From: Janthinobacterium psychrotolerans
Lineage (GTDB): Bacteria > Pseudomonadota > Gammaproteobacteria > Burkholderiales > Burkholderiaceae_D
Length of the DNA: 64,000 bases
Direction of reading: 5' to 3'
Assembly: GCF_001677885.1 (NCBI RefSeq)
Contig: NZ_LOCQ01000059.1
Location: forward strand, 310,001-374,000
The position numbers and the translations under genes are program-made. Under the pieces are notes generated by a model. It had not been told where the DNA came from, searched no databases, and saw nothing but the letters and a program-made list of their open reading frames with translations. Below, piece after piece: positions 55,645 through 63,990 of the stretch. Each line of letters opens with the position of its first letter. Within the stretch, counting starts at the first letter, position 1.

Positions 55645-56616
55645 TCAGGCCTGGCGGGTGCGCAGGCGCGGGTCGAGCACCAGGTACAGCACGTCAACCA
55701 CGAAATTGATCAACACAAACAGCAACAACACCACCATCAGGTAGGCCACCACCACCGGCCGATCCAGCTGCAGCACCGAGTCGATGATCAGCTTGCCCAT
55801 GCCGGGCCAGGCAAAAATGGTTTCGGTGATCAACGAGAAGGCGATCAGGTGGCCGAACTCGAGTCCCATCAGGGTGACGATCGGGATCATCACGTTCGGG
55901 GCGATATGGCGCAGCATCAGGCGCAGCGGGCCGACGCCCTTGGCGCGGGCGAACTTGACGTACTCCTGCACCGCCACCTCGCGGGTGCCGGCCTCGGTCA
56001 TGCGCATCACCAGCGCGATGTTGTGCAGCGCCAGCGTCGAGGCCGGCAACAGAATGTATTTCAGGCCTTCCCAGCTCAGGAAGCTGACCTCGATGCCGAA
56101 CAACGAACTGGTCGGCCCGCGCCCGCCCGAGGGCAGCCAGCCCAGGTTGACTGAGAACACCAGGATCAGGATCAGGCCCAGCCAGAACACCGGCATGGTC
56201 ACGCCGAGGATCGAGAAGCCCATGGCGAACTTGTGCAGGCGGCTGCCGGGACGCAGCCCCGACCACAGCCCCAGCGGGATGCCGATCAGCGCCGACAGCA
56301 GCAGCGCCGTCACCGCCAGCTCCATGGTGGCCGGCATGCGCTCGAAGATCAGGCCGATGGCCGGACGGTTGAACACGAACGAGTTGCCGAGATCGCCATG
56401 CAGGGCGTTGTTGAAGAAGTGCAGGTACTGCTGATACAGCGGCAGATCCAGGCCCAGCGCGTGGGTGGCGCGGGCGATTTCCTCGAACGAGGCGTCGGGC
56501 GCCACCAACAGGTACACGGGATTGCCCACCAGATTGATTCCAACAAAGGCCACCACCGACATGACCATCACCACCAGCACGCTTTGCAGCGCGCGCTTGA
56601 CCAGCATTTCAACCAT
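55645..56616 (-). CDS. Oligopeptide ABC transporter permease (DppB-like)
   Basis: A 323-residue inner-membrane permease. The N-terminus MLVKRALQSVLVVMVMSVVA is the usual first helix, LHGDLGNSFVFNRPAIGLIF the conserved periplasmic block, and VKFARAKGVGPLRLMLRHIA the EAA coupling loop. GGAG upstream supports the ATG at 56616. It lies 81 bp downstream of the solute-binding protein gene. Confidence 0.91.
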   Translation of the reverse strand: MVEMLVKRALQSVLVVMVMSVVAFVGINLVGNPVYLLVAPDASFEEIARATHALGLDLPLYQQYLHFFNNALHGDLGNSFVFNRPAIGLIFERMPATMELAVTALLLSALIGIPLGLWSGLRPGSRLHKFAMGFSILGVTMPVFWLGLILILVFSVNLGWLPSGGRGPTSSLFGIEVSFLSWEGLKYILLPASTLALHNIALVMRMTEAGTREVAVQEYVKFARAKGVGPLRLMLRHIAPNVMIPIVTLMGLEFGHLIAFSLITETIFAWPGMGKLIIDSVLQLDRPVVVAYLMVVLLLFVLINFVVDVLYLVLDPRLRTRQA

Positions 56617-56697
56617 TGCTTTGCTCCACCCTCGGTTAGACCATTGCACCGCGGCCGCGCCAGCCCCATGCCGACGCGCCGGTGCCTGCTGTGCCTG

Positions 56698-58287
56698 TTA
56701 TTTGGGATGGATATCCATCGCCATCGTGAAGCCGTCGGCGCGCGGCGTCATGGTCAACTGCTTTTTCATCGCCCAGGAGGCGTTCAGATGCAGCAGCGGA
56801 ATGATGGCGCCGTCGCCCAGCGCCAGGCGCGCGGCCTGTTGCTGCTGGCGCAAGCGGGCCGGCTCGTCGGTGTTGGCGGCGGCCTTGTCGATCAGGCTGT
56901 CGACTTCCTTGTTGTGGTAGCGGCCGTAGTTGCTGGCACCGGTACCGGCGGCCTTGTCGGCCGAATGGATGGTCGACACCAGGGCGGTGAGCGTGTCGCC
57001 GGTGACGGCGCCGTTACCGACCAGGAAGACGCTGAATTCGGACTCGCCCGAGGCGCCGCCAAAAGCGCGCGTCTGGAACACCGAGTACGGCATGGTGGCC
57101 ACCTCGGTCTTGATGCCGATCTGGCTAAACACCTGCGCCACCGCCTCGCACAGCCTGGCGTCGTTGACGTAGCGGTTGTTGGTGCAATGGACGGTCAACT
57201 GGAAGCCGGCCGGATAGCCGGCCTCGGCCAGCAGCGCCTTGGCCTTGGCCAGGTCGTAGGCGGGCAACTTGAAGCCGTTCTCGTAGCCAAAGAAGCCCTT
57301 GGGCACCAGTTGCTCGGCGGCCGTGGCGTCGCCCTTCATCAGGAAGCGGATGATGCCGTCGCGATTGATCGCAGTCATCATCGCCTGCCGCACCCTGGCG
57401 TCCTTCAGCGGATTTTTGGCCAGCGGCGTGCCGTCGGCCGCCCTGACGAACGGCGAGCGGTCGCGGAACTGGTCCAGCGCCAGATAGTTCAGCATGTACG
57501 AGGTGACCGACACCAGCTCGTAGCGCTTGAGCGCGGCCTCCATGTTGGCGGTGACATCGTTGATCACGTCAACCGAACCGGACAGCAAGGCCGCGGCACG
57601 CGCCGGTTCGCGCGGGATGAACTGCAGGGTGACATGCTCCCAAGGCTGTTTGGCGCCCCAGTAATCCGGGTTCTTGGTCAACACCAGCTTCTGGCCATGC
57701 AGCCAGCTGGAAAACTTGTAGGGACCACTGCCGATGGCCGCCTTGCCGCTGGCAAAACTGTCTTCGCCGACGTGCTCGCCCAGCGACCTGGGCAAGATGG
57801 CCACCAGTCCCAGGTTTTCCGGCAGGGTCGGGCTGACCCGCTTGGTCTTGACCTGCAGCGTCAGCGGCGCGCTGACGCTGACGCTGACGCTGTCGACGTC
57901 GCGCAGATAGGAGCGGAAGGTACGCGGCCCCGGCAACTGCATGGCGCGCACGATGGAATACTTGACGTCATCCGCCGTCAACGCCGCGCCGTTATGAAAC
58001 TTCACGTTCGGACGCAGCGTGAATTCCCAGGTGGTCGGGTTGACCAGGCGCCAGCTTTGCGCCAGGCCGGGCGTTGGCCGCAGTTGGCGGTCCTGTTCGA
58101 CCAGCGTGTCGTACACATGGCCCCAGACGTTGCGGTTGGCGCCGTTGAGCACATGCGGATCGGCCGACGTCACCTCGGCCTTGAAGCCGATGTTCAGATC
58201 GGCCGCCCGCGCCATTGTTACCACCCCGCCCAACAGACAGCCGGCCAGACATGCCATGCCGGCCAACTTGCGCGCTAATTTACCCAT
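56698..58287 (-). CDS. Oligopeptide ABC transporter substrate-binding protein
   Basis: A 529-residue periplasmic solute-binding protein (SBP family 5). The signal peptide is MGKLARKLAGMACLAGCLLG followed by GVVTMARA, with cleavage before ADLNIGFKAEVTS. The conserved VNPTTWEFTLRPNVKFHNGA block and the typical VRQAMMTAINRDGI helix are present. LAGC early in the signal resembles a lipobox but a longer hydrophobic part follows, so signal-peptidase-I cleavage is more likely. A small hairpin lies between it and the porin. Confidence 0.93.
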   Translation of the reverse strand: MGKLARKLAGMACLAGCLLGGVVTMARAADLNIGFKAEVTSADPHVLNGANRNVWGHVYDTLVEQDRQLRPTPGLAQSWRLVNPTTWEFTLRPNVKFHNGAALTADDVKYSIVRAMQLPGPRTFRSYLRDVDSVSVSVSAPLTLQVKTKRVSPTLPENLGLVAILPRSLGEHVGEDSFASGKAAIGSGPYKFSSWLHGQKLVLTKNPDYWGAKQPWEHVTLQFIPREPARAAALLSGSVDVINDVTANMEAALKRYELVSVTSYMLNYLALDQFRDRSPFVRAADGTPLAKNPLKDARVRQAMMTAINRDGIIRFLMKGDATAAEQLVPKGFFGYENGFKLPAYDLAKAKALLAEAGYPAGFQLTVHCTNNRYVNDARLCEAVAQVFSQIGIKTEVATMPYSVFQTRAFGGASGESEFSVFLVGNGAVTGDTLTALVSTIHSADKAAGTGASNYGRYHNKEVDSLIDKAAANTDEPARLRQQQQAARLALGDGAIIPLLHLNASWAMKKQLTMTPRADGFTMAMDIHPK

Positions 58288-58339
58288 CACCCCACCCCCA
58301 ATGTGCTTCGTCAAAAAAACAATACATGCCCTGCAAAAC

Positions 58340-58360
58340 CCCTGCCAGGACACGGCAGGG
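58340..58360 (-). terminator. Hairpin between porin and solute-binding protein genes
   Basis: CCCTGCC-N7-GGCAGGG (58340-58346 and 58354-58360) followed on the minus strand by GTTTT. It may partly terminate transcription after the porin, raising porin expression above that of the transporter. Confidence 0.5.
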
Positions 58361-58411
58361 TCCAACGGCGGCGCCGCCTGGACCGGCAGTACCGCCGCGA
58401 ATATAAGCAGC

Positions 58412-59635
58412 CTAGAAACGGTGCAGCACGCCCAGTCCCAGCGCGTTTTGATGGTTGTCCAGGCCGGGCGCGCCATTCGCGGTCAGGCCCGGGCTGTACA
58501 TATGCGAGGCACGCATCGTGCCCAGCGTGCCGTAGACCAGGGTGCGCTTGGAGAGGATGTAGTCGGCGCCCAGCAGCGGCGCGGTCAGCGTGCCCTTGTC
58601 GCGGGCGCGGACGAACTCGAAGCGCGAGTGGATCAAGCCGGCTTTCAACAACCAGGACCCGATGCTGTAGTCGAGCCCGGCGTCGATGATGCTGACGCGG
58701 GAATTGTTGATGCCGCCGGCGGTGAAGGCGCCGCTGCCGGCGTTCTGGCTGAAGCTGGTGGCGAAGGCCGGCGCGACGCCGGCGCCGGCGTTGATCAACG
58801 GTTGCCTGGCCAGCGACCAGGTGCCGTGCAGCGTCACGCCGGCGCCAACCCGGTAGCGGCCGCCGACCATCAGCGATTGGACGCAGGTGTCGCCGGCCGC
58901 GCCCAGTGTTGCCGTGTTGCAGCCGGCATTGCTGGCGCTACCCTGGTCGCTGCTGCTGTTGGTGGCGCCGACGGTGGCGCCTTTTTTCGACTGCCAGTAC
59001 GCGAAGCCGAGCGCGAACGGGCCGCCGGTGTCGTAGTTGGCGCCCAGGCCGAGCGACTGCCCGGTCGAGGTGGAGCCGGCCACCTCGCCGAATGCGTAGA
59101 CCAGGTTGAGTTCGAGTCCGGCCAGCTTGGGCGAGGTGTAGTACACCATGTTGTTGGCGCGCTCGCCGGTGGAACGGTCGAGATTGTTGCCATGGGCCTT
59201 GCCGGTAAATTGCAACATGCGGCTGGCGCTCGAGTACTGCCGGGCGATGAAGTCGCTGTAATCCTTGCGGCGGCCCAGTTGCAGGTCGCCGTAGGCGCCT
59301 TCCAGGCCGATGGTGGTGCGGCGGCCGAACGTGGCGCCACCCTGGCCGGAGGCGCCGTTGTCCAGCGTCAGCCCGCCCTCGATCACAAACGACGCCTTGA
59401 GGCCGCCGCCGAGATCCTCGGTGCCGCGGAACCCCAGGCGCGACTGCGTGTACTGGCCGGAGTCGAGGCCGAGCCGGCTGCCGGTCTGGCCCGGCGCGGT
59501 CACCACCTTGTCAACGTAGCCCAGGCCCGCCGTCGCGATCCCGTACACCTGCACATTGCTTTGGGCCTGCGCGCTCCCCATGCCTGCCACTGCTCCCAGT
59601 CCCAGACACACCAGCGCGAATACTGTTTTTTTCAT
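58412..59635 (-). CDS. Gram-negative porin, head of the peptide-uptake operon
   Basis: A 407-residue porin: signal MKKTVFALVCLGLGAVAGMG, first strand NVQVYGIATAGLGYVDKV, RLGFRGTEDLGGGLKASFVI and the C-terminal ALGLGVLHRF. It is the first gene of the run porin-SBP-DppBC-DppDF-amidohydrolase-serine hydrolase-CapA. A sigma70-like promoter and three dyads lie in its 422-bp upstream region, making it the most heavily regulated gene in the segment. Confidence 0.93.
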   Translation of the reverse strand: MKKTVFALVCLGLGAVAGMGSAQAQSNVQVYGIATAGLGYVDKVVTAPGQTGSRLGLDSGQYTQSRLGFRGTEDLGGGLKASFVIEGGLTLDNGASGQGGATFGRRTTIGLEGAYGDLQLGRRKDYSDFIARQYSSASRMLQFTGKAHGNNLDRSTGERANNMVYYTSPKLAGLELNLVYAFGEVAGSTSTGQSLGLGANYDTGGPFALGFAYWQSKKGATVGATNSSSDQGSASNAGCNTATLGAAGDTCVQSLMVGGRYRVGAGVTLHGTWSLARQPLINAGAGVAPAFATSFSQNAGSGAFTAGGINNSRVSIIDAGLDYSIGSWLLKAGLIHSRFEFVRARDKGTLTAPLLGADYILSKRTLVYGTLGTMRASHMYSPGLTANGAPGLDNHQNALGLGVLHRF

Positions 59636-59698
59636 TTTTTATCCCATGTAACGCCTTGCGGCGGTCTTTGAAACGCTCGGTTACCACGCCACGTTGTT

Positions 59699-59759
59699 TC
59701 ATCTGTCGATATGCTGTAACGACAGATGATATGGTAAACAGGACGCCACGCTCAGTCAA
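59699..59759 (-). promoter_or_regulatory. Porin promoter with a long dyad over the start site
   Basis: Minus-strand -35 TTGACT (59754-59759), a 17-bp spacer and -10 TACCAT (59731-59736). Immediately downstream, TCATCTGTCG (59699-59708) and CGACAGATGA (59720-59729) form a perfect 10-bp-arm dyad with an 11-nt spacer covering the predicted +1 near 59724. It could be a repressor site or a 5' mRNA hairpin. The remainder of 59827-60057 shows no further structure I can name. Confidence 0.6.
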
Positions 59760-59783
59760 CGCTGTTTCATAGAAAAATATATA

Positions 59784-59800
59784 GTATCGCTGTACGATAC
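59784..59800. promoter_or_regulatory. Probable IclR-type operator upstream of the porin promoter
   Basis: GTATCG-CTGTA-CGATAC, a perfect dyad about 25 bp upstream of the -35. The IclR gene's own promoter has GTATC-N7-GATAC with the same GTATCGC start, so the IclR regulator is the likely binder. Confidence 0.65.
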
Positions 59801-59810
59801 GCAATCGGAA

Positions 59811-59826
59811 ATTAGAACGTTCCAAT
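59811..59826. promoter_or_regulatory. LacI-type operator, third copy
   Basis: ATTAGAACGTTCCAAT differs at one position from the perfect dyads at 49318 and 49349. It lies about 50 bp upstream of the porin -35, next to the IclR-type dyad, and ties this operon to the LacI regulator encoded at 44706-45767. Confidence 0.75.
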
Positions 59827-60057
59827 CGAGGGCATTTTTGCCCTGTTTTGGCGCGGGGCAGCACGAGGATGGTGCATGGAACGCGCGCACATCTGCCCGC
59901 GCACCACGATGGAAATCGTGCGGCAAACAAAGGATAATGCGGTGTGGTATTTTTTCCACGCGTCGCCGCCACCGGCGGGCGGCGGGTCGGACAGGTGCGG
60001 GTGGGAGACTGCGATGGCGGCAGGTGGCGGGCGGTGGGCGCCGCCGGGTCTGTTAGT

Positions 60058-60816
60058 TCAAGAAGGAACGTAACCGAGGGCGCTGGAAAAACGGCCGGCC
60101 GCCGCTTGCAGAATGGCAATGTATTGATCCAGATTCTGCGGCGGCACCCGGCTGGCCGGCGCCGTCATCGACAGCGACGCCACCACCGCGCCGCTGACGT
60201 CGCGCACCGGCGCGGCCACCGCCACCATCTCGGCGCTCTTCTCGGCAAACGAGGTACTGTAGCCGGCCTCAAGGATTTTGCGCAGTTCGCTGGCCAGCGC
60301 CGAACGCCCGACAATGGTGTTGGGGGTGAACTGCGGCAGCGCGCCTTCCAGCACCTTGTCCTGCAGTGCCTGGGGCGCATGCGCCAACAGCAACTTGCCG
60401 GAGGCGCCGGCAAACAGCGGCCGACGGTCACCGAGCTGGCTGTGCACGCGCAAGGCGTGCGGCGCGTCCCACCAGGCGACGCAGACAGTTTCCTCGTCGT
60501 CCCGTATGCGCACCAGCACGCTTTCATTGCACTCGCGGCCTATGCCTTCCAACATATTGTTTGCCACCTGGATCAGGCTCAGCTGCGCTTGCGCGGCGCC
60601 GCCCAGTATCAAGGCGCGATAGCCCAGGCTATAACTTGCCATCGGCATCTGTCGCCGCACCAGGCCGCTCTCCTCCAGCGTGGTGAGCAGGCGGAAAGCA
60701 CGCGCCTTGGTGTTGCCGGACCGCTTGGCCAGCTCGGTCACACCATGCCCGCCCTCCTCGGCTACCAGGAACAACAACTCGATCGCCTTGCTCACGGCGT
60801 CAACGGTATAACTCAT
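60058..60816 (-). CDS. IclR family transcriptional regulator
   Basis: A 252-residue IclR regulator. The winged helix-turn-helix is AVSKAIELLFLVAEEGGHGV followed by TELAKRSGNTKARAFRLLTT (residues 6-50); the effector domain (about 75-250) has FAGASGKLLLAHAPQ and the final SALASELRKI/ATGYSTS-type block (RKILEAGYSTSFAEKSAEMV). AAAGGA precedes the ATG at 60816. Its promoter carries a dyad over the predicted start (autorepression) that recurs upstream of the porin operon 240 bp downstream, indicating control of peptide uptake. Confidence 0.92.
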   Translation of the reverse strand: MSYTVDAVSKAIELLFLVAEEGGHGVTELAKRSGNTKARAFRLLTTLEESGLVRRQMPMASYSLGYRALILGGAAQAQLSLIQVANNMLEGIGRECNESVLVRIRDDEETVCVAWWDAPHALRVHSQLGDRRPLFAGASGKLLLAHAPQALQDKVLEGALPQFTPNTIVGRSALASELRKILEAGYSTSFAEKSAEMVAVAAPVRDVSGAVVASLSMTAPASRVPPQNLDQYIAILQAAAGRFSSALGYVPS

Positions 60817-60838
60817 GGTCCATCCTTTGTTAGCTGCA

Positions 60839-60857
60839 GGTATCGCCAAATGATACC
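60839..60857. promoter_or_regulatory. Probable IclR operator at its own promoter
   Basis: GGTATC-N7-GATACC lies just downstream of a -10 TATAAG (60862-60867, minus strand) and covers the predicted start. The core GTATCGC-N5-GATAC is shared with 59784-59800. Confidence 0.65.
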
Positions 60858-60989
60858 TCGTCTTATACAAAGAAACAAATGTGCGCCCCCTGCCTTAAGA
60901 GGGGCGTGACATATCGACTGCAACGTTATTCGTTATCCATTGGCCTCAGGCACTACGCCCGCCACATTTCATCTTTCCAAAGAGCGCAC

Positions 60990-61774
60990 ATGAAACACAA
61001 GAGAACGTTGCTCTGGGGCGGTGCGCTGCTGGCTGCGGCGGCCACTGCGGCAGCGGCGTGCATGCTGGAGCCGGCCATCACCCCCATCGCCACGCCCGCC
61101 GCCAGCCAGTTCGCCTCGCAGGCGGTGGCGCGCGGCGCCCGCGTGGTGGCCCAGGGCGACTGCATGGTATGCCACACCGCCAAGGGCGGGGCGTCCTTCG
61201 CTGGCGGCCTGCCACTCGGCACGCCGCTCGGCACCATCTACACGACCAATATCACGCCCGATGCCGCCAGCGGCATCGGCAGCTGGCCGCTGGCGGCGTT
61301 CACGCGGGCGCTGCGGCGCGGGGTATCGCGCGACGGCCACCTGCTGTATCCGGCTTTTCCGTACATCCACTACACGCGCATGTCCAACCAGGATATCGAG
61401 GACGCGCACGCCGGTCATCGCCGCGGCGCCGCCCAACCAGCTGACCTTCACGCTCGGCTTCCGTCCGCTACTGGCCGGCTGGAACCTGCTGTACCCGCGC
61501 CATGGCTGGTCGGCCGAAGATGGCGACCGGCGGCCGGCCGTCGCTGGTACTGAGCAGCGCGGTGGTCGGAGAACGCCCCGACAACCTGATTCAAACCGTG
61601 CTCAACGGCCTGCCCTGGACGCATATGGGGCAATCGACCTACATGCCGCCATTCGCCGAAACGCTGACCGACGGGCAGCTAGCCAGCATCGCCGCCTATA
61701 TCCGCGCCGACATCGGCAAGCGTCCCGCATGGCCGGACGCTGGCCATCGCATTACCAAGATCCCTGGACATTGA
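60990..61774 (+). pseudogene. Broken membrane-bound dehydrogenase cytochrome c subunit
   Basis: The frame starting MKHKRTLLWGGALLAAAATA carries a signal-like N-terminus and one heme site, CMVCH in VVAQGDCMVCHTAKGGASFA, then GTPLGTIYTTNITPDAASGI typical of the first domain of triheme alcohol/nicotinate dehydrogenase cytochromes. After YTRMSNQDIED the frame shifts (near 61401) to TRTPVIAAAPPNQL, and near 61530 a second shift leads to the third-domain end NLIQTVLNGLPWTHMGQSTY and IAAYIRADIGKRPAW. The middle domain with its heme site is deleted. Not functional as read. Confidence 0.8.
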
Positions 61775-61952
61775 TCCCTCGCCCCCCCTTGCTGTACGCG
61801 CTGCGTAACCAGCTCGCGCTCAATGCGCCAAGTTGGCTGCGGCCTTGGACAATGCGGCGCCTGCACCGTGCTGCTGGACGACCAGCCTGCCTTCGGTTGC
61901 CTCACGCCCATTGCCGCCTGCGAGGGCTGCCCGGTGCCCTTGATATTTTTTG
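61775..61952 (+). pseudogene. Fragment of a [2Fe-2S] nicotinate dehydrogenase-type subunit
   Basis: PLLYALRNQLALNAP in one frame continues after a shift as GCGLGQCGACTVLLDDQPAF and GCLTPIAACEG in another, the [2Fe-2S] cysteine loop of xanthine-dehydrogenase-family small subunits. The N-terminal 15 or so residues and the helical second half are missing. With the broken cytochrome it is the remnant of a molybdenum hydroxylase locus. Confidence 0.8.
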
Positions 61953-61986
61953 AGCTTTGCATCTGTCAGCATATTTACCTCCAAAC

Positions 61987-62253
61987 GTATACCATCACAC
62001 CAAAGAAATAATCAATAAAATCAGTAGCTTGCATGCGATTTTAGACGCCGCTTCCAGCGCATGAATGGCACGAAAGCCGGCAAAAGTACCATCAACCATT
62101 CCGGCGTTTCCGAAACTTGGAAAAGCCAATAAAAACAAGGACTTATCGCGCCGTATACCATCAGGTATACCATCAAGGCCCTGAACGCGCCTGACGGTAT
62201 ACATATCTCCACAGCATCATCCCGGGCACGCCATACCATCTTGAGTACCATCA
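61987..62253. repeat. Cluster of GTA(TA)CCATCA direct repeats
   Basis: GTATACCATCA occurs at 61987-61997, 62153-62163 and 62165-62175; the shorter GTACCATCA at 62086-62094 and 62245-62253. All are on the plus strand in one orientation. Five copies in 267 bp next to the guaA 3' end resemble recombinase arm-type sites or a replication/partition repeat. Only the last copy is inside the duplicated region. Confidence 0.6.
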
Positions 62254-62394
62254 AAAGAACCTGCTCGGCGTTACCTGAGGTTGCCTGACAATGCGTCCCA
62301 AAATGAAAAAACCCCTGAAAAATCAGGGGTTTGTGTTGATCGTCCTACCCGGCTGTGCCAGCGGCTGCCGGATGGGAGATCATTCCCACTCGAT
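62186..62394 (-). repeat. guaA 3' end and downstream region (right copy)
   Basis: 209 bp duplicated at 43017-43226 in the same orientation. It contains the genuine last five codons of guaA (62380-62394), the terminator, and about 120 bp beyond. guaA 3' ends are known integration sites of genomic islands. Confidence 0.85.
62311..62330 (-). terminator. guaA intrinsic terminator
   Basis: ACCCCTGA (62311-62318), loop AAAA, TCAGGGGT (62323-62330); on the minus strand a run of six T follows. It lies 50 bp after the guaA stop. The duplicated copy at 43142-43162 has an extra base in the stem. Confidence 0.85.
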
Positions 62395-63990
62395 CGTCGC
62401 CGGCGGCTTGCCTGAAATATCGTAGACCACGCGGTTGATGCCACGCACTTCATTGATGATGCGGTTCGACACCTTGCCCAGCAGCGCGTGCGGCAGGTGC
62501 GCCCAGTGCGCGGTCATGAAGTCCTGGGTTTGCACGGCGCGCAGCGCCACCACCCATTCGTAGGTGCGGCCGTCGCCCATCACGCCGACCGATTTGACGG
62601 GCAGAAACACGGCGAAGGCCTGGCTGGTCGCTTCGTACCAGTTGGTCGGCACGCTGTCCTGGTCGAAGCCTGGCACCACCACCGGCTCGTACGGCGTGTT
62701 GCGCAGCTCTTCGATGAAGATGGCGTCGGCGCGGCGCAGCAGGTCGGCATAGTCTTTCTTGACTTCGCCGAGGATGCGCACGCCCAGGCCAGGGCCCGGG
62801 AACGGGTGGCGGTACACCATGTCGTGCGGCAGGCCCAAAGCCACGCCCAGCTTGCGTACTTCGTCCTTGAACAGTTCGCGCAGCGGCTCCAGCAGCTTCA
62901 GCTTCATCGTGTCCGGCAGGCCGCCCACGTTGTGGTGGCTCTTGATGGTCTGGCCTTTCTTGCCCTTGCCGGCCGACTCGATCACGTCCGGGTAGATGGT
63001 GCCTTGCGCCAGCCATTTGGCGTTGACCAGCTTGCCCGATTCGACCTGGAATACTTCGACGAATTCGCGGCCGATGATCTTGCGCTTCTGCTCGGGATCG
63101 GTGACGCCGGCCAGGTGGCCCATGAACTGCTCTTCGGCATCGACGCGGATGACTTTGACGCCCAGGTTCTTGGCGAACATGTCCATCACCATCTTGCCCT
63201 CGTCCAGGCGCAGCAGGCCGTGGTCGACAAAGACACATGTCAGCTGGTCGCCGATGGCGCGGTGGATCAGGGCGGCGGCCACGGACGAATCGACACCGCC
63301 GGACAGGCCCAGGATGACATCATCGGTACCGACTTGCGCGCGGATTTTTTCAACCGCTTCGCTGATGTAGTCGGGCATGTTCCAGTCCGACTTGCAGCCG
63401 CAGATTTCATGCACGAAGCGGCCGATCATGGCCTTGCCCTGCACCGTGTGCGTCACTTCCGGGTGGAACTGCACGCCGTAGAACTGGCGCTCTTCATCGG
63501 CCATCGCGGCGATCGGGCAGCTCGGGGTATTGCCCATCAGCTTGAAGCCTTGCGGCATTTCCAGCACTTTGTCGCCGTGGCTCATCCACACTTTCAGCAT
63601 GCCGTGGCCTTCGTCGGTGACGAAGTCGGCAATGCCGTTCAACAATTTGGTATGGCTGCGGGCGCGCACCTCGGCATAGCCGAATTCGCGCACCAGGCCG
63701 TTTTCAACCTTGCCGCCCAGCTGGGCCGCCATGGTCTGCATGCCGTAGCAGATGCCGAGTACCGGCACGCCCAGCTCGAACACGGCTTGCGGCGCGCGTG
63801 GCGAGTCGCCTTCCAAGGTGGAGTTATGGCTGCCCGACAGGATCACGCCGGCCGCGCCATAGTTGCGCACGAATTCTTCGCTGACGTCGTACGGAAACAC
63901 TTCGGAGAACACGCCGGAATCGCGCACGCGGCGGGCGATCAGCTGGGTGACTTGGGAGCCGAAATCGAGAATGAGGATTTTTGAGTGCAT
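62380..63990 (-). CDS. guaA: GMP synthase (glutamine-hydrolysing)
   Basis: A complete 536-residue GMP synthetase converting XMP, ATP and glutamine to GMP in purine synthesis. Class I amidotransferase domain (residues about 1-205): nucleophile Cys in [19 protein letters not shown] and the His/Glu in [18 protein letters not shown]-pyrophosphatase domain with the P-loop [20 protein letters not shown] (near 237) and the C-terminal dimerisation domain ending [17 protein letters not shown] and KPPATIEWE. The 3' end, with its terminator, is duplicated 19 kb away. Confidence 0.98.
   Translation of the reverse strand: MHSKILILDFGSQVTQLIARRVRDSGVFSEVFPYDVSEEFVRNYGAAGVILSGSHNSTLEGDSPRAPQAVFELGVPVLGICYGMQTMAAQLGGKVENGLVREFGYAEVRARSHTKLLNGIADFVTDEGHGMLKVWMSHGDKVLEMPQGFKLMGNTPSCPIAAMADEERQFYGVQFHPEVTHTVQGKAMIGRFVHEICGCKSDWNMPDYISEAVEKIRAQVGTDDVILGLSGGVDSSVAAALIHRAIGDQLTCVFVDHGLLRLDEGKMVMDMFAKNLGVKVIRVDAEEQFMGHLAGVTDPEQKRKIIGREFVEVFQVESGKLVNAKWLAQGTIYPDVIESAGKGKKGQTIKSHHNVGGLPDTMKLKLLEPLRELFKDEVRKLGVALGLPHDMVYRHPFPGPGLGVRILGEVKKDYADLLRRADAIFIEELRNTPYEPVVVPGFDQDSVPTNWYEATSQAFAVFLPVKSVGVMGDGRTYEWVVALRAVQTQDFMTAHWAHLPHALLGKVSNRIINEVRGINRVVYDISGKPPATIEWE

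Noticed and set aside
56770-58262. LAGC near the start of the peptide-binding protein as a lipobox
   Set aside because: A further hydrophobic stretch and an ARA-AD cleavage site follow, so a standard secretory signal is more likely.
61000-61014. AGAGAACGTTGCTCT as a further LacI operator
   Set aside because: Shares only the AACGTT core; the flanks do not match ATTAGAACGTTCTAAT and it lies inside the signal-peptide codons of the cytochrome pseudogene.
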